Origin: CAZOKH01 sp964580315
GTDB taxonomy: Bacteria; Chloroflexota; Anaerolineae; Anaerolineales; Anaerolineaceae
Assembly (NCBI GenBank): GCA_964580315.1
Contig: CAZOKH010000003.1
Span: forward strand, 55,671-119,670
Direction: 5' to 3'
Length of the DNA stretch: 64,000 nucleotides
In this document: positions 8,594 through 17,152 of the stretch, piece after piece
Position numbering within the stretch: the first letter of the stretch is position 1
How the letters are laid out: each line of letters opens with the position of its first letter
Notes under the pieces: model-generated
Told to the model about the DNA's origin: nothing
What the model saw: the letters and a program-made list of their open reading frames with translations, nothing else
Databases searched by the model: none
Program-made: the position numbers and the translations under genes

Positions 8594-8628
8594 TGAAAAA
8601 TCCCCTTCTTCAAAAAAAGAAGGGGATT
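8594..8628 (-). terminator. Terminator of tRNA-Leu
   Basis: A 12-base perfect stem AATCCCCTTCTT / AAGAAGGGGATT with a 6-base loop; read on the minus strand it ends in TTTTT right after the tRNA. Confidence 0.8.
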
Positions 8629-8630
8629 AG

Positions 8631-8714
<84 letters not shown>

Positions 8715-8735
8715 TTGCTCATCAGAAGCGATTGT

Positions 8736-8763
8736 ATTTTATCAAGTTTCAGGCATTTGTCAA
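8736..8763 (-). promoter_or_regulatory. Promoter of tRNA-Leu
   Basis: Minus-strand TTGACA (8763-8758), 16-base spacer, TAAAAT (8741-8736); transcription would start near 8729, about 15 bases before the mature tRNA. Confidence 0.7.
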
Positions 8764-8877
8764 CAGGTCAATTGTCATTTGTTAGCCTGATTCTGAAAAA
8801 TCAATCTTTTCAGGTTAAAAATTTTTCGGTTCCTCACGTGCTCATGCTATAATGTCTTGGGGAAAGGACAAGCGGCT

Positions 8878-11244
8878 ATGAGCAATTTGATTCAAAACAT
8901 TCAAAACCTGGTTGTAACCCCTCCTGGAAATCTGGCCTGTCATCTGGTATTGTCATTTGCCTTGCTGGCTGCCATCCAATCATTAAGTATCTTTCGACAC
9001 AGCCTGCCGGGGATTTTAAAAAGATCACTGATTGCTCTGGGCATTTTGCTGGCCGTTCAAATTGCCATGTTCATTGCCAGCGCACTGGCCTGGCAAGGAT
9101 ATTTCATTTCCACTCAATTCCTCCCCATTCTTGACCGTGCTTCATTATTGCTGGGAATATTATGGATTGGCTGGATCTGGTGTTTTCCCCAAACTGATCG
9201 GCTTGGAGACATCCTGGTTGGTCTGCTTTCTGTGGTGGCTGTGGGGCTTTTCGTCTTTTCGGTGTCTTCCTGGGAACAGGTTAACCCGGCTACGCCTTTC
9301 AACATCTCCACATTTGATTTCATCTGGACGGTCCTTTCACTGGTTATTGCAGCGGCAATCACCATTTACTTGCTAGTGAAACGTGAGCAAGGCTGGGGCG
9401 TCGGGGTGGCATTTTTCCTTGTGCACATTGCCGGCATTGTGATTCACCTGCTTTATACACCGGTGGCTGGTAATTACGCTCCACCCATCCGGCTGGCGCA
9501 ATTATGCGCCTACCCGCTTTTGCCAAGCCTTGCCCAGGTGCTGCTTGCCATTTCGGATAAAAGCGAATTGCCCGAAAAAGAAAAAACCGCCCAGTTTGAA
9601 GAAGCCAGCCGTTATGTGGTTATCCCGCGCGCCATCAGTTCATGGCTCGACCTGCATGCCGCCGACCCGCAATCAATCACACCGGTGAATTTTGCCACCG
9701 TGCTCTCACAATCACTGCTGGCTGACATTTGCTTGATGACTAACTGGGACGGCGAATCGGAAACAGTGAAATTTCCCGGCGGTTACAACTTGATAGAGCA
9801 ATGCGCCATTGACGCATTCGATTTACCTGCAGGTCTTTTGCCTGATTTTTCTCAGGCAATGCGCAACGGCAGCATGTTGCAGCGTGAACCCGTCAAACAG
9901 GATGACAACGATCTGACCGCCCTGAAAGAAGCCTTAACGCTTGATCACACCGGGAGTGTGCTGTTCTTCCCGTTGAACATTGAAAAAATTCCTTACAATG
10001 GATTCTTGCTCCTCAGCCCGTTCACCGACCGGGAATGGGATCGGCAGGATGTTGTTTTTATGGCAGGCATGACCGGTGTTTTGCAACGTTTCTTTGCCGC
10101 AGAAAGCGCAAGTCTGGAAACCGGTGAAGCCCTGGTCGAGGAAATTTCCGGGGAAGTATCTCCTGAATCATTTGGAGAAGAATTGGAAGAAACCGGGGAT
10201 GAGACCTCCGCTATTGAAGAAATCCTCCCGCCGACGAATCCAGAACAGGTCTCCGAAACAGAAGATGATCGTCCTGCGGATATTGAAACCCCCGATGCAG
10301 AAATAATAGAAGAGCCTGTTGATTTTGATCGGGAATTAATGGCCACGACCGCCGAACCAGAAAAAATTGAAACCGAACCGTTTGACAATTATCCCAACCA
10401 GAGAGTGCTGCAAATTGAAGCTGAATTGGAGCAGGCATTAAAAGACCTGGCACAGGAACGCAATCGGGCTTTTGAAGCCAACTCGCGCATATTGGAACTG
10501 GAAAAGAAAAACTCGCATTTGCAACAGGATAATGAGATCGGCTTGAACTCGGTCGCGTCGCTGGCGCAGGAATTAAATCAACCACTGGCTTCCATCATTG
10601 GCTATTCGGATGTATTGTTGTCCGAATCATCGGGCATTCTGGGCGCTGTGCAAAAAGAATTCCTGGAACGCGTTAAATCTTCCGCAGACCGCATTCGCGG
10701 CAGTTTGGCGCAGGTCATTGAAAAGAGCGGCATTGTGCAGCCCTGGCAGCAGCCGGTTGAGCTATCAACCATCATTGACCATGCCATTGCCAGCGATCAG
10801 GACCTGCTGAAACAGAAGAAAATTTCACTGCAAATTCAGATCCCCGATAGTATTCCACCCATTTACACCGATGAAGAAGCACTCGAGCAAATCGTTGCCC
10901 ATCTGGTTCACAACGCAGCACTTGCCACCCCGCCGGAAGAATCGGTCACCGTTGGTGTGCAGGTTGAAAGTTCCCTGCCCGACCCGCATCTGTTGATCAA
11001 AATTACGGACCAGGGCGGTGGAATTGGCTCGGAGGATTTTGGTCGAATTTTCTCCCGGCGCTATCGTGAAGAGCATCCGCAAATTCCAGGCCTCGGCGAC
11101 ACTGGCGTGGGATTGACGGTTGTGAAAACGCTCACTGAAGCACACGGGGGACGCATCTGGGTCGACAGCCAGGCAAATAAAACCTCCACTTTCAGCGTCC
11201 TTTTCCCGGTGCACATCACCGCCGCCGAATCAACCAGGGCATAA
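8878..11244 (+). CDS. Seven-TM histidine-kinase-like sensor lacking the phosphoacceptor His
   Basis: A 788-residue protein. The first 240 residues hold about seven hydrophobic membrane segments, followed by a GAF-like soluble region (about 250-420), a long acidic linker (about 425-500), a coiled coil, a HisKA-like dimerisation helix and a GHKL ATPase. At the H box the sequence reads LAQELNQPLASIIGYSD: the position of the phosphorylated histidine in HELRTPL is glutamine (CAG codon). The N box (HLVHNAALATP), G1 (DQGGGIG) and G2 (LGDTGVGLTVV) are present, so ATP binding is plausible but autophosphorylation on His is not. ATG 8878 follows GGAAAGGA. It leads a run of four genes ending at 14118. 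Confidence 0.85.
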   Translation: MSNLIQNIQNLVVTPPGNLACHLVLSFALLAAIQSLSIFRHSLPGILKRSLIALGILLAVQIAMFIASALAWQGYFISTQFLPILDRASLLLGILWIGWIWCFPQTDRLGDILVGLLSVVAVGLFVFSVSSWEQVNPATPFNISTFDFIWTVLSLVIAAAITIYLLVKREQGWGVGVAFFLVHIAGIVIHLLYTPVAGNYAPPIRLAQLCAYPLLPSLAQVLLAISDKSELPEKEKTAQFEEASRYVVIPRAISSWLDLHAADPQSITPVNFATVLSQSLLADICLMTNWDGESETVKFPGGYNLIEQCAIDAFDLPAGLLPDFSQAMRNGSMLQREPVKQDDNDLTALKEALTLDHTGSVLFFPLNIEKIPYNGFLLLSPFTDREWDRQDVVFMAGMTGVLQRFFAAESASLETGEALVEEISGEVSPESFGEELEETGDETSAIEEILPPTNPEQVSETEDDRPADIETPDAEIIEEPVDFDRELMATTAEPEKIETEPFDNYPNQRVLQIEAELEQALKDLAQERNRAFEANSRILELEKKNSHLQQDNEIGLNSVASLAQELNQPLASIIGYSDVLLSESSGILGAVQKEFLERVKSSADRIRGSLAQVIEKSGIVQPWQQPVELSTIIDHAIASDQDLLKQKKISLQIQIPDSIPPIYTDEEALEQIVAHLVHNAALATPPEESVTVGVQVESSLPDPHLLIKITDQGGGIGSEDFGRIFSRRYREEHPQIPGLGDTGVGLTVVKTLTEAHGGRIWVDSQANKTSTFSVLFPVHITAAESTRA

Positions 11245-11247
11245 CCC

Positions 11248-12000
11248 ATGAAACCGGCAATACGTGAATTGCTGCTTGGTCTCCTCTTCTCGATCCTTTC
11301 CAGCATGATTGTATTTGGCGCTGCAAGCATCGCGTTGCTGGAAAGACAATCTCCCCTGCCTGCTGCCGCCCCTGTTGATCAAAATAAAGATGCGGCTTTT
11401 GATCCAGTTGAACCAGTGACACAAACCAACCTCCCGCAGGAACTTAAAAGCCTTGCCAGCAGCGTTCCTCTCATGGAAGCCAGCCCATCGCCCACACGCT
11501 GCGCCGTTCCGCAGGGATGGGTATCTTATCAAATCCGCAATGGCGATTCTCTTGAGTTGCTTTCTGCCGCTGTCAATGTATCAGTCGAGGTTCTTAAAGA
11601 GGCCAATTGCCTGGTTGGCGACGCGCTCATCACGGGTTCCACCATTTACTTGCCTTCAGAAATTCCTTCTGTCACAACCACGCTTGCCGCAACCGCGGCG
11701 AAAATTGCCTGCACACCGCCGCCCAACTGGACAGAACATATCTTGCAGCCAGATGAAAATTTGCTCATCCTCAGCCAGAAATATCATGTGCGCATCGCTG
11801 ATCTAATCGCCGCCAACTGTTTCCAAAATGCCACCATCCTTCGGACAGGCGACACCATCTATTTGCCTTACCCGGAGATAACCACTCCCACCCCCATCCC
11901 GGTTTCAACCACGGTATTTCCCACCATTCAACCGATATTTGCCACTGTGACTGTAACTCCCCCTATCCCGGATATGGTAGTCACCCCAACGTCACATTAA
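11248..12000 (+). CDS. Membrane-anchored protein with two LysM domains
   Basis: A 250-residue protein starting 3 bases after the kinase-like gene. An N-terminal membrane anchor (residues about 8-31) is followed by a linker and two LysM-like repeats, roughly residues 92-131 (VSYQIRNGDSLELLS to GSTIYLP) and 165-210 (TEHILQPDENLLILS to GDTIYLP). Each repeat has a Cys before it and an NC inside, a likely disulfide. The C-terminus is Thr/Pro-rich. LysM binds peptidoglycan or related glycans, so this probably tethers to the wall outside the membrane. Confidence 0.83.
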   Translation: MKPAIRELLLGLLFSILSSMIVFGAASIALLERQSPLPAAAPVDQNKDAAFDPVEPVTQTNLPQELKSLASSVPLMEASPSPTRCAVPQGWVSYQIRNGDSLELLSAAVNVSVEVLKEANCLVGDALITGSTIYLPSEIPSVTTTLAATAAKIACTPPPNWTEHILQPDENLLILSQKYHVRIADLIAANCFQNATILRTGDTIYLPYPEITTPTPIPVSTTVFPTIQPIFATVTVTPPIPDMVVTPTSH

Positions 12001-12015
12001 ATCAACCTTACCCCT

Positions 12016-13092
12016 ATGACCATTTCTTCTCATACGCGGCTTGGAACCTTATTAATCCTGTCCATGGTCATATCTGCCTGTACAGTAAAGCAAATCCCTG
12101 CTGAAGTAACCACCACAAACACCGTCGAAGCCGGCCCCATTTACAACCTGGTCACTGCTGACCCGGGAGCCACCGCTACACCCACCCCATTCCAGCCGGC
12201 TCCTCCCACTGCAACTGCAACACTTCCGCCCACGCCCACCATCACACTCACACGCACCCCCCGTCCGCGCACAGCCACCCCCACACGCACCAACACCCCT
12301 GAAGGTTGGGAAGCCCCAGCCGGTCAGGTTAATATTTTATTGCTTGGTTCTGATCTACGGCCTGCCACGGGCGGTTTTCGCACCGATATTATTGTCCTGG
12401 CATCCATTCATCCACATGATGGCGAAATTCATGTGGTTTCCTTCCCCCGCGACCTGTTCGTAGAAATACCAGGCTACGGTTCCAACCGCATCAACACAGC
12501 CTTCGCTTACGGCGGTTTTAATTTGCTGGCAGAAACCATACAATACAACTTTGGCGTCCGCCCCGATCATTACATGTTAATTACATTTGAGAGTTTTCTT
12601 GAAATGATTGAACGGTTGGACGGTATTGATGTCGAAATTGCCGAACCGCTATCTGATAAATGTGCAGTGACCAATGGATTGGCCAGTTATGGATGGTGCA
12701 GCGTTGAGCCCGGCGTCATGCACATGGACGGGCAAACTGCCTTATGGTACGTGCGTTCGCGTTACACCACTAACGACTTTGACCGTACCCGCAGGGCTCA
12801 AGAGGTATTAAAAGGTATCTTGAAAGGCATGCTCAGGCTGGATGTCCTGGCGCATACTCCCAGGATATTTGAAAAATATAACCAGTTTGTTGAGACCGAC
12901 ATACACCTGGATGATATTCTTCCCCTGCTGCCAATGATCCCGCACCTGCAAGATGAAGATATCATTCATCAGCACTACATTGGCCCGACAGAAACCTATA
13001 ACTATATCGTGCCTGGCAACGGCGCCATGGTGCTTTTGCCGAATTATGCTGCTATCCAATCCGTCATCCAACAGGCCACCACGGGCGAGTAA
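12016..13092 (+). CDS. LytR-CpsA-Psr (LCP) family lipoprotein
   Basis: LCP proteins transfer polymers from lipid carriers to peptidoglycan or other acceptors outside the membrane. Here a lipobox (VISAC, Cys about 22) is followed by a Thr/Pro-rich linker to about residue 95 and then the LCP domain: ILLLGSDLRP, FRTDIIVLASI, VSFPRDLFVEIPGYG, NRINTAFAYGG, and the C-terminal VRSRYTTNDFDRTRRAQEVL. The arginines and aspartates of the pyrophosphate site are conserved. It follows the LysM gene by 15 bases, consistent with a shared envelope task. Confidence 0.92.
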   Translation: MTISSHTRLGTLLILSMVISACTVKQIPAEVTTTNTVEAGPIYNLVTADPGATATPTPFQPAPPTATATLPPTPTITLTRTPRPRTATPTRTNTPEGWEAPAGQVNILLLGSDLRPATGGFRTDIIVLASIHPHDGEIHVVSFPRDLFVEIPGYGSNRINTAFAYGGFNLLAETIQYNFGVRPDHYMLITFESFLEMIERLDGIDVEIAEPLSDKCAVTNGLASYGWCSVEPGVMHMDGQTALWYVRSRYTTNDFDRTRRAQEVLKGILKGMLRLDVLAHTPRIFEKYNQFVETDIHLDDILPLLPMIPHLQDEDIIHQHYIGPTETYNYIVPGNGAMVLLPNYAAIQSVIQQATTGE

Positions 13093-13109
13093 CCCCCCGC
13101 GCTGGTTAT

Positions 13110-13138
13110 TTGACATTTTCTCTCAATGCATGTAAACT
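13110..13138 (+). promoter_or_regulatory. Promoter before the recombinase-like gene
   Basis: TTGACA (13110-13115), 17-base spacer, TAAACT (13133-13138), giving a start near 13145 and a 35-base leader to the ATG at 13180. The gene can thus be expressed independently of the LCP gene. Confidence 0.6.
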
Positions 13139-13179
13139 AATAATTGATTAATCTATACGAAAATTTGATTGGAGAAATC

Positions 13180-14118
13180 ATGTCGGCAAATAATTCTCCC
13201 ACAATTCCATTGATTACTTCGAACACTCCCCTGAGGCCCGCTGTACAAGCCTGGGAAGTGTATCTAAAAGACCAGGGAAAATCACATTTCACCATCAAGG
13301 CTTTTGTTGGCGACTTGATGCTGCTTTCGTCATACCTTCCACCCGATAAATCGCTAGGGTCGGTTACCACTGCGGATTTAAACCATTTCCTTGACTGGCT
13401 GATCCACGGCCGCGGCATTCCATGCAGCCCCAAAAGTTTTGCCCGGCGCATCACCTCGATCAAATCCTTCTTCCGCTGGCTTTCAAAGTACGGGGCAGTG
13501 ATTGTCGATCCCGCTGAAAAGGTCGTGCAAAAATCGGTCATCAGCCCTCTTCCCGAGGTTCTCACCCCTGAAGAAGAACAAAAGGTCATTGAAACCGCCT
13601 TGCAGCAGCGCACAGCTGATAAAAACCCCGATGCCCGCCCCTACACTTTGGTATCACTTTTGCTGTCAACTGCAATCAAAAAAGGCGAATGCCTTTCCAT
13701 CAAACAAAATCATATCGACCTGGAAGCCTCTGACGGCCCCATTCTCTTCATTCGATATACCAACCCATCTTACCGTTACAAAGAACGCAAGATTGCCCTA
13801 TCCAGTGACTGGGTGGAAGCCTACCAGGAATATCTGGCGCAATACCAGCCCACTGACCAGGTTTTCCCCTGGTCATCGCGCCGGCTCGAATACTTACTGG
13901 AAGACCTGGGAAAAGCAGCCGGTTTAAGCAAACATCTTTCCTTTGATATGTGCCGCTGGACAGGGTCGCTGGACGACTGGCGGTCAAACATGGATCGTGA
14001 TGTAATCCGCCAAAAATTGGGCATTTCAAAGGTGCAGTGGCGCGAAATCAGCTTGAAACTACGCCGGCTTTCCGGTGAAATTTCCAGCGAACAAGAAACA
14101 CAACCAACCCGGGCATAA
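13180..14118 (+). CDS. Tyrosine-recombinase-fold protein with degenerate active site
   Basis: 312 residues. The N-terminal half resembles a XerC/XerD core-binding domain (AVQAWEVYLKDQGKSHFTIK, GSVTTADLNHFLDWL, FARRITSIKSFFRWL). The C-terminal half follows the catalytic fold, but box I reads LLSTAIKKGECLSI (Lys in place of the first Arg), the HxLRH box reads FDMCRWTGS (only Arg kept, both His lost) and after KLGISKVQW no tyrosine stands at the nucleophile position. It is probably unable to cut DNA. ATG 13180 follows TTGGAG. A DNA-binding or accessory role is inference. Confidence 0.75.
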   Translation: MSANNSPTIPLITSNTPLRPAVQAWEVYLKDQGKSHFTIKAFVGDLMLLSSYLPPDKSLGSVTTADLNHFLDWLIHGRGIPCSPKSFARRITSIKSFFRWLSKYGAVIVDPAEKVVQKSVISPLPEVLTPEEEQKVIETALQQRTADKNPDARPYTLVSLLLSTAIKKGECLSIKQNHIDLEASDGPILFIRYTNPSYRYKERKIALSSDWVEAYQEYLAQYQPTDQVFPWSSRRLEYLLEDLGKAAGLSKHLSFDMCRWTGSLDDWRSNMDRDVIRQKLGISKVQWREISLKLRRLSGEISSEQETQPTRA

Positions 14119-14135
14119 TATCTCCTGCCTGTTGG

Positions 14136-14209
14136 AATAAGGGGTTGTCCAGAAGAATCGAAGGCGAAACATTCCGTTCAGCCGGGTTGGACACCCCTTA
14201 TTTTTTATT
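14136..14209 (+). terminator. Terminator after the recombinase-like gene
   Basis: AATAAGGGGTTGTCCA (14136-14151) pairs with TGGACACCCCTTATT (14188-14202) with one bulge, then TTTTTTATTTT. A long apical region lies between. The end of convergent tilS is inside the 3' arm. Confidence 0.7.
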
Positions 14210-15646
14210 TTCAATCATTTGAAACAACCGAAGGTGAATAATCCTGCGAGAGGATGAGGTTACCCGGCAGAAATCAGCCGTGCGGTGGCCGGGGATCCAC
14301 ACAATTTGCTGCTCGTCCGCAATCAACGGCAGGTGGCTGCGAAGCCGGGCAGGAATTTTCTGATTGGTGAAAAAATCAGAGAGCTTCTGCGTTTTGCCAG
14401 CCATCCCCAAAGGGGCAAAGCGTTCTCCCGGCTTTCCGGTACGAACATAAAGAGCAGGCTGAATGCAATCTGCAGCGAGAAAAGCCTCAAAAGCATCGGG
14501 GCATTGCCAGGTTTTACCGGGGATGTTCTCCAGTACTTCTGACACTAACATCCATTGACTCCCCAGTTCCACGCTTCCGGGAATCGGGATCTCAATAACC
14601 TGTTCCCCACCCATTTCAACATAAGGAAAAAATTCTTCAACCGGAAGCCTGGCTCCGTCTGCAAACAAGGTCAAGGTCTGTCCTTCAAGCATTGCCCACA
14701 ATCCATGCGACAACTGGATACGTTTGCTGCGAGTCGGGCTGTCAATCAAGCATCTGGCGCGCTCAATGGCATCGAACTCCACATCATCCAAATCTCCCTC
14801 TAATTGCTGCCAGGCTTTTCGGATGATTCGCCGTTGCAAAGCCGGAGAAAGCCGGCTGATTTGCGGCAAATGCAGGGCAATCCAGCCTTCACCGCGATCT
14901 TTGTAAACATCCAACCAGTGTGTTTCACACAGTCCAACCAGCTCGTTCATATCATCATTAATCAAGTGAGATAACCGCCGCATGCCGACCTTGAACTGCG
15001 GGTTGATCTGCTCCATGAATGGGATCAATTCAAGGCGCACCCGGTTGCGCTGGTAGGCGACATCTTGATTGGTTTGATCATGTACAAACTGCAAATGGTT
15101 CAGGTTGCAATAATCCTCCACCTGGCTGCGCCAGACATCCAGCATGGGACGTACCAGCGGAATGGTTCTGCTCCAGGCGTTAACCACGCCCCGGTAGTTC
15201 ATGGCAGCCAGGCCGTCCAGACCGCTGCCGCGCAGCAAGTGAAGCAGCACGGTTTCCACCTGGTCATCCGCCGTGTGCGCCACCACCACCGCCTGCGCTG
15301 TATGCTTTTGCGCCTGGGAAAACAAAAACCTGTAGCGCGCTTCCCGCGCTGCCGACTCTACGGAATCGCCCGGCTTGTTCACCAGGCTGCCCGGTTCAGC
15401 TTCACCAGGCAAATAGGGAATTCCATAGCGCCCTGCCAGTTGCCTCACAAACTGTGCATCACGGGTTGATTCCACCCGGATGTGATGGTCAAAATGCGCA
15501 ACCAGCACCTTCCAACCTAATTTAACCAGAATATCCAGCAGACAAACACTATCCGCTCCTCCCGATACCCCCACAACAATGAATTCTGCAGGATTTAGAC
15601 CGCAGGCTTCAGTCAGGATGTTCTGGATTTTTTCTGGTTCAATCAT
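14198..15646 (-). CDS. tilS: tRNA(Ile)-lysidine synthetase
   Basis: Modifies C34 of the CAU-anticodon tRNA-Ile to lysidine with ATP, so that AUA is read as isoleucine. The PP-loop SGGADS is at residues 28-33, followed by AHFDHHIR, the VAHTADDQVETVLLHLLRGSGLDGL motif region, RPML and the RNRVRLELIPF segment. The C-terminal TilS domain (RTGKPGERFAPLG, KLSDFFTNQKIPARLR) is present. The 482-residue length is normal. Transcribed alone, convergent with the recombinase-like gene. Confidence 0.95.
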   Translation of the reverse strand: MIEPEKIQNILTEACGLNPAEFIVVGVSGGADSVCLLDILVKLGWKVLVAHFDHHIRVESTRDAQFVRQLAGRYGIPYLPGEAEPGSLVNKPGDSVESAAREARYRFLFSQAQKHTAQAVVVAHTADDQVETVLLHLLRGSGLDGLAAMNYRGVVNAWSRTIPLVRPMLDVWRSQVEDYCNLNHLQFVHDQTNQDVAYQRNRVRLELIPFMEQINPQFKVGMRRLSHLINDDMNELVGLCETHWLDVYKDRGEGWIALHLPQISRLSPALQRRIIRKAWQQLEGDLDDVEFDAIERARCLIDSPTRSKRIQLSHGLWAMLEGQTLTLFADGARLPVEEFFPYVEMGGEQVIEIPIPGSVELGSQWMLVSEVLENIPGKTWQCPDAFEAFLAADCIQPALYVRTGKPGERFAPLGMAGKTQKLSDFFTNQKIPARLRSHLPLIADEQQIVWIPGHRTADFCRVTSSSRRIIHLRLFQMIENKK

Positions 15647-15688
15647 GTTTTTGATTATACCTGTGGAAATCTAAATTTTTTTTATCCC

Positions 15689-15716
15689 TTGCTTTTTTCG
15701 TTGTTCGCTGTATAAT
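15689..15716 (+). promoter_or_regulatory. Promoter of the zinc uptake operon
   Basis: TTGCTT (15689-15694), 16-base spacer, perfect TATAAT (15711-15716). The metal-regulator operator begins 7 bases further on, at the transcription start. Confidence 0.7.
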
Positions 15717-15723
15717 TTCTTAT

Positions 15724-15738
15724 TGAAAATGATTTTCA
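15724..15738 (+). promoter_or_regulatory. Fur/Zur-type operator
   Basis: TGAAAATGATTTTCA is a perfect 7-1-7 inverted repeat, differing from the classical Fur-family box TGATAATNATTATCA at two positions. It sits at the transcription start of the operon encoding a Fur-family repressor and a metal ABC importer, implying autoregulation by metal-bound repressor. Confidence 0.75.
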
Positions 15739-15767
15739 TTATCAAAAATAAACCAGTGAAGGAGAAC

Positions 15768-16214
15768 ATGACCAAACTCGACAATACTTTACCTGCCGTA
15801 GGCTGCCGTATGACCAACACGCGCAAAGCCATCATCCAGGTACTAAGCGAACAAAAACGCCCTCTCACTGCGACAGAAATCCTGGTATTTGCCAGAGAAA
15901 TTCAACACCGCCTGGGATTGGTTACAGTTTATCGAACATTAAATCTTCTAACAAAAGAAAAAATGGTGCGCATCATCCACAGTGATGAAGGTTGTCACTT
16001 ATACCAGATCGCTTCCCCCGGTCACCATCATGTGGTAATTTGCTCTGCGTGTGGAAATGCCGCCGAGTTTTTTGGCGGAGATGATATTGAACCATTAATT
16101 AAAAGGGTCGAAGAGCAAACCGGCTACAAAATCACAGGTCACCTGTTGCAGTTATATGGTCTGTGCAAAAACTGCGCATCGCAAACTCATTCAACAAAAC
16201 ATCAGGAGAAGTAA
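15768..16214 (+). CDS. Fur-family metalloregulator, probably Zur
   Basis: 148-residue metal-dependent repressor. A winged helix (VGCRMTNTRKAIIQVLSE, TVYRTLNLLTKE) is followed by the metal and dimerisation domain with PGHHHVVICSACG and GLCKNCA, giving the two CxxC pairs of the structural zinc site. ATG 15768 is preceded by GAAGGAGA. It is the first gene of an operon with a zinc-type ABC importer and lies under its own predicted operator. Context favours zinc sensing; iron or manganese cannot be excluded from sequence. Confidence 0.88.
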   Translation: MTKLDNTLPAVGCRMTNTRKAIIQVLSEQKRPLTATEILVFAREIQHRLGLVTVYRTLNLLTKEKMVRIIHSDEGCHLYQIASPGHHHVVICSACGNAAEFFGGDDIEPLIKRVEEQTGYKITGHLLQLYGLCKNCASQTHSTKHQEK

Positions 16215-16217
16215 GAA

Positions 16218-17144
16218 ATGCATTACAGAAAATTTTTCGTATCGCTGGTTATTTTTGGATTTTTGCTAACCAGTTGTTCACCAGACGTTCAGCCTCAGGC
16301 ATCAACGCAAAATGACGACCCGCAAGATGCTGTGGTAAATATCACCGTTAGCATTCTGCCGCAGAAATATCTGGTTGAGCGGGTTGGCGGCAATCATGTC
16401 AAAGTGAATGCCATGGTTGTAGAAGGAGCCTCTCCACACACTTACGAGCCCAGGCCGGAACAAATGCGTGAACTGGCAAATTCGGCTGCTTATTTTGCAA
16501 TTGGAGTCGAATATGAACACACCTGGCTGGATCGTATTCGGGATGCCAACCCCGGTATGCAAATTTTCGACATGAGCGAAGGCGTTGAAAGAATACCCAT
16601 GACCAGCCATCATCATGAGGGAGAAGAGCAAGAAAGTGATGAGCATGAAGAAAGTGGATTGGATCCGCACGTCTGGACCTCGCCCAGACTGGTCAAACTG
16701 ATGGCAAGTAACATTCTTACTGCTCTGGTGAAGTTGGATCCTGATCATCAGGCAGATTTTGAAAAGAACCTCCAGTCACTGAATAGCGATATCGACCTGT
16801 TGGACGAATCAATTAAAAACACTTTGGAAGGTTCAACTGACCGCTCATTCATTGTATTCCATCCTGCCTGGGGTTACTTTGCACAAGACTACAACCTGCA
16901 GCAAATTCCCATCGAAGTTGAAGGACAGGAACCCAGCCCACAGGAATTAGTCAATATTATCAATGAAGCCAAAGCAGAAAATAGCAAAGTCGTTTTTGCA
17001 CAACCCGGTATCAGCACAAAAACTGCTGATACAATTGCTCAGGAACTTAATGGTGAAGTAATATTGATTGACCCGCTTGAAGAAAACTGGCTGGAAAACT
17101 TGCAGAAAGTGGCTGAAGCATTTGCCTCAGCATTAAATAATTGA
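16218..17144 (+). CDS. znuA: Zinc-type ABC transporter substrate-binding lipoprotein
   Basis: 308 residues of the cluster A-I metal-binding family. Lipobox LLTSC (Cys about 20), then VSILPQKYLVERVGG, the first metal His in GASPHTYEPRPEQM, a short His/Glu-rich loop (HHHEGEEQ and following, about residues 131-148) and DPHVWTSPRL, HPAWGYFAQDY, and VFAQPGIS. The acidic-His loop is typical of zinc rather than manganese members. It captures metal outside the membrane for the permease encoded just downstream. Confidence 0.88.
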   Translation: MHYRKFFVSLVIFGFLLTSCSPDVQPQASTQNDDPQDAVVNITVSILPQKYLVERVGGNHVKVNAMVVEGASPHTYEPRPEQMRELANSAAYFAIGVEYEHTWLDRIRDANPGMQIFDMSEGVERIPMTSHHHEGEEQESDEHEESGLDPHVWTSPRLVKLMASNILTALVKLDPDHQADFEKNLQSLNSDIDLLDESIKNTLEGSTDRSFIVFHPAWGYFAQDYNLQQIPIEVEGQEPSPQELVNIINEAKAENSKVVFAQPGISTKTADTIAQELNGEVILIDPLEENWLENLQKVAEAFASALNN

Positions 17145-17152
17145 GATTTCTT

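Noticed and set aside
12160..12310. C/A-rich, repeat-like stretch
   Set aside because: It encodes the Thr/Pro linker of the LCP lipoprotein, not a satellite or CRISPR-like array.
13180..14118. Integrase suggesting an integrated mobile element
   Set aside because: The active site is degenerate, no tRNA-derived att repeats or cargo are next to it, and neighbours are chromosomal genes.
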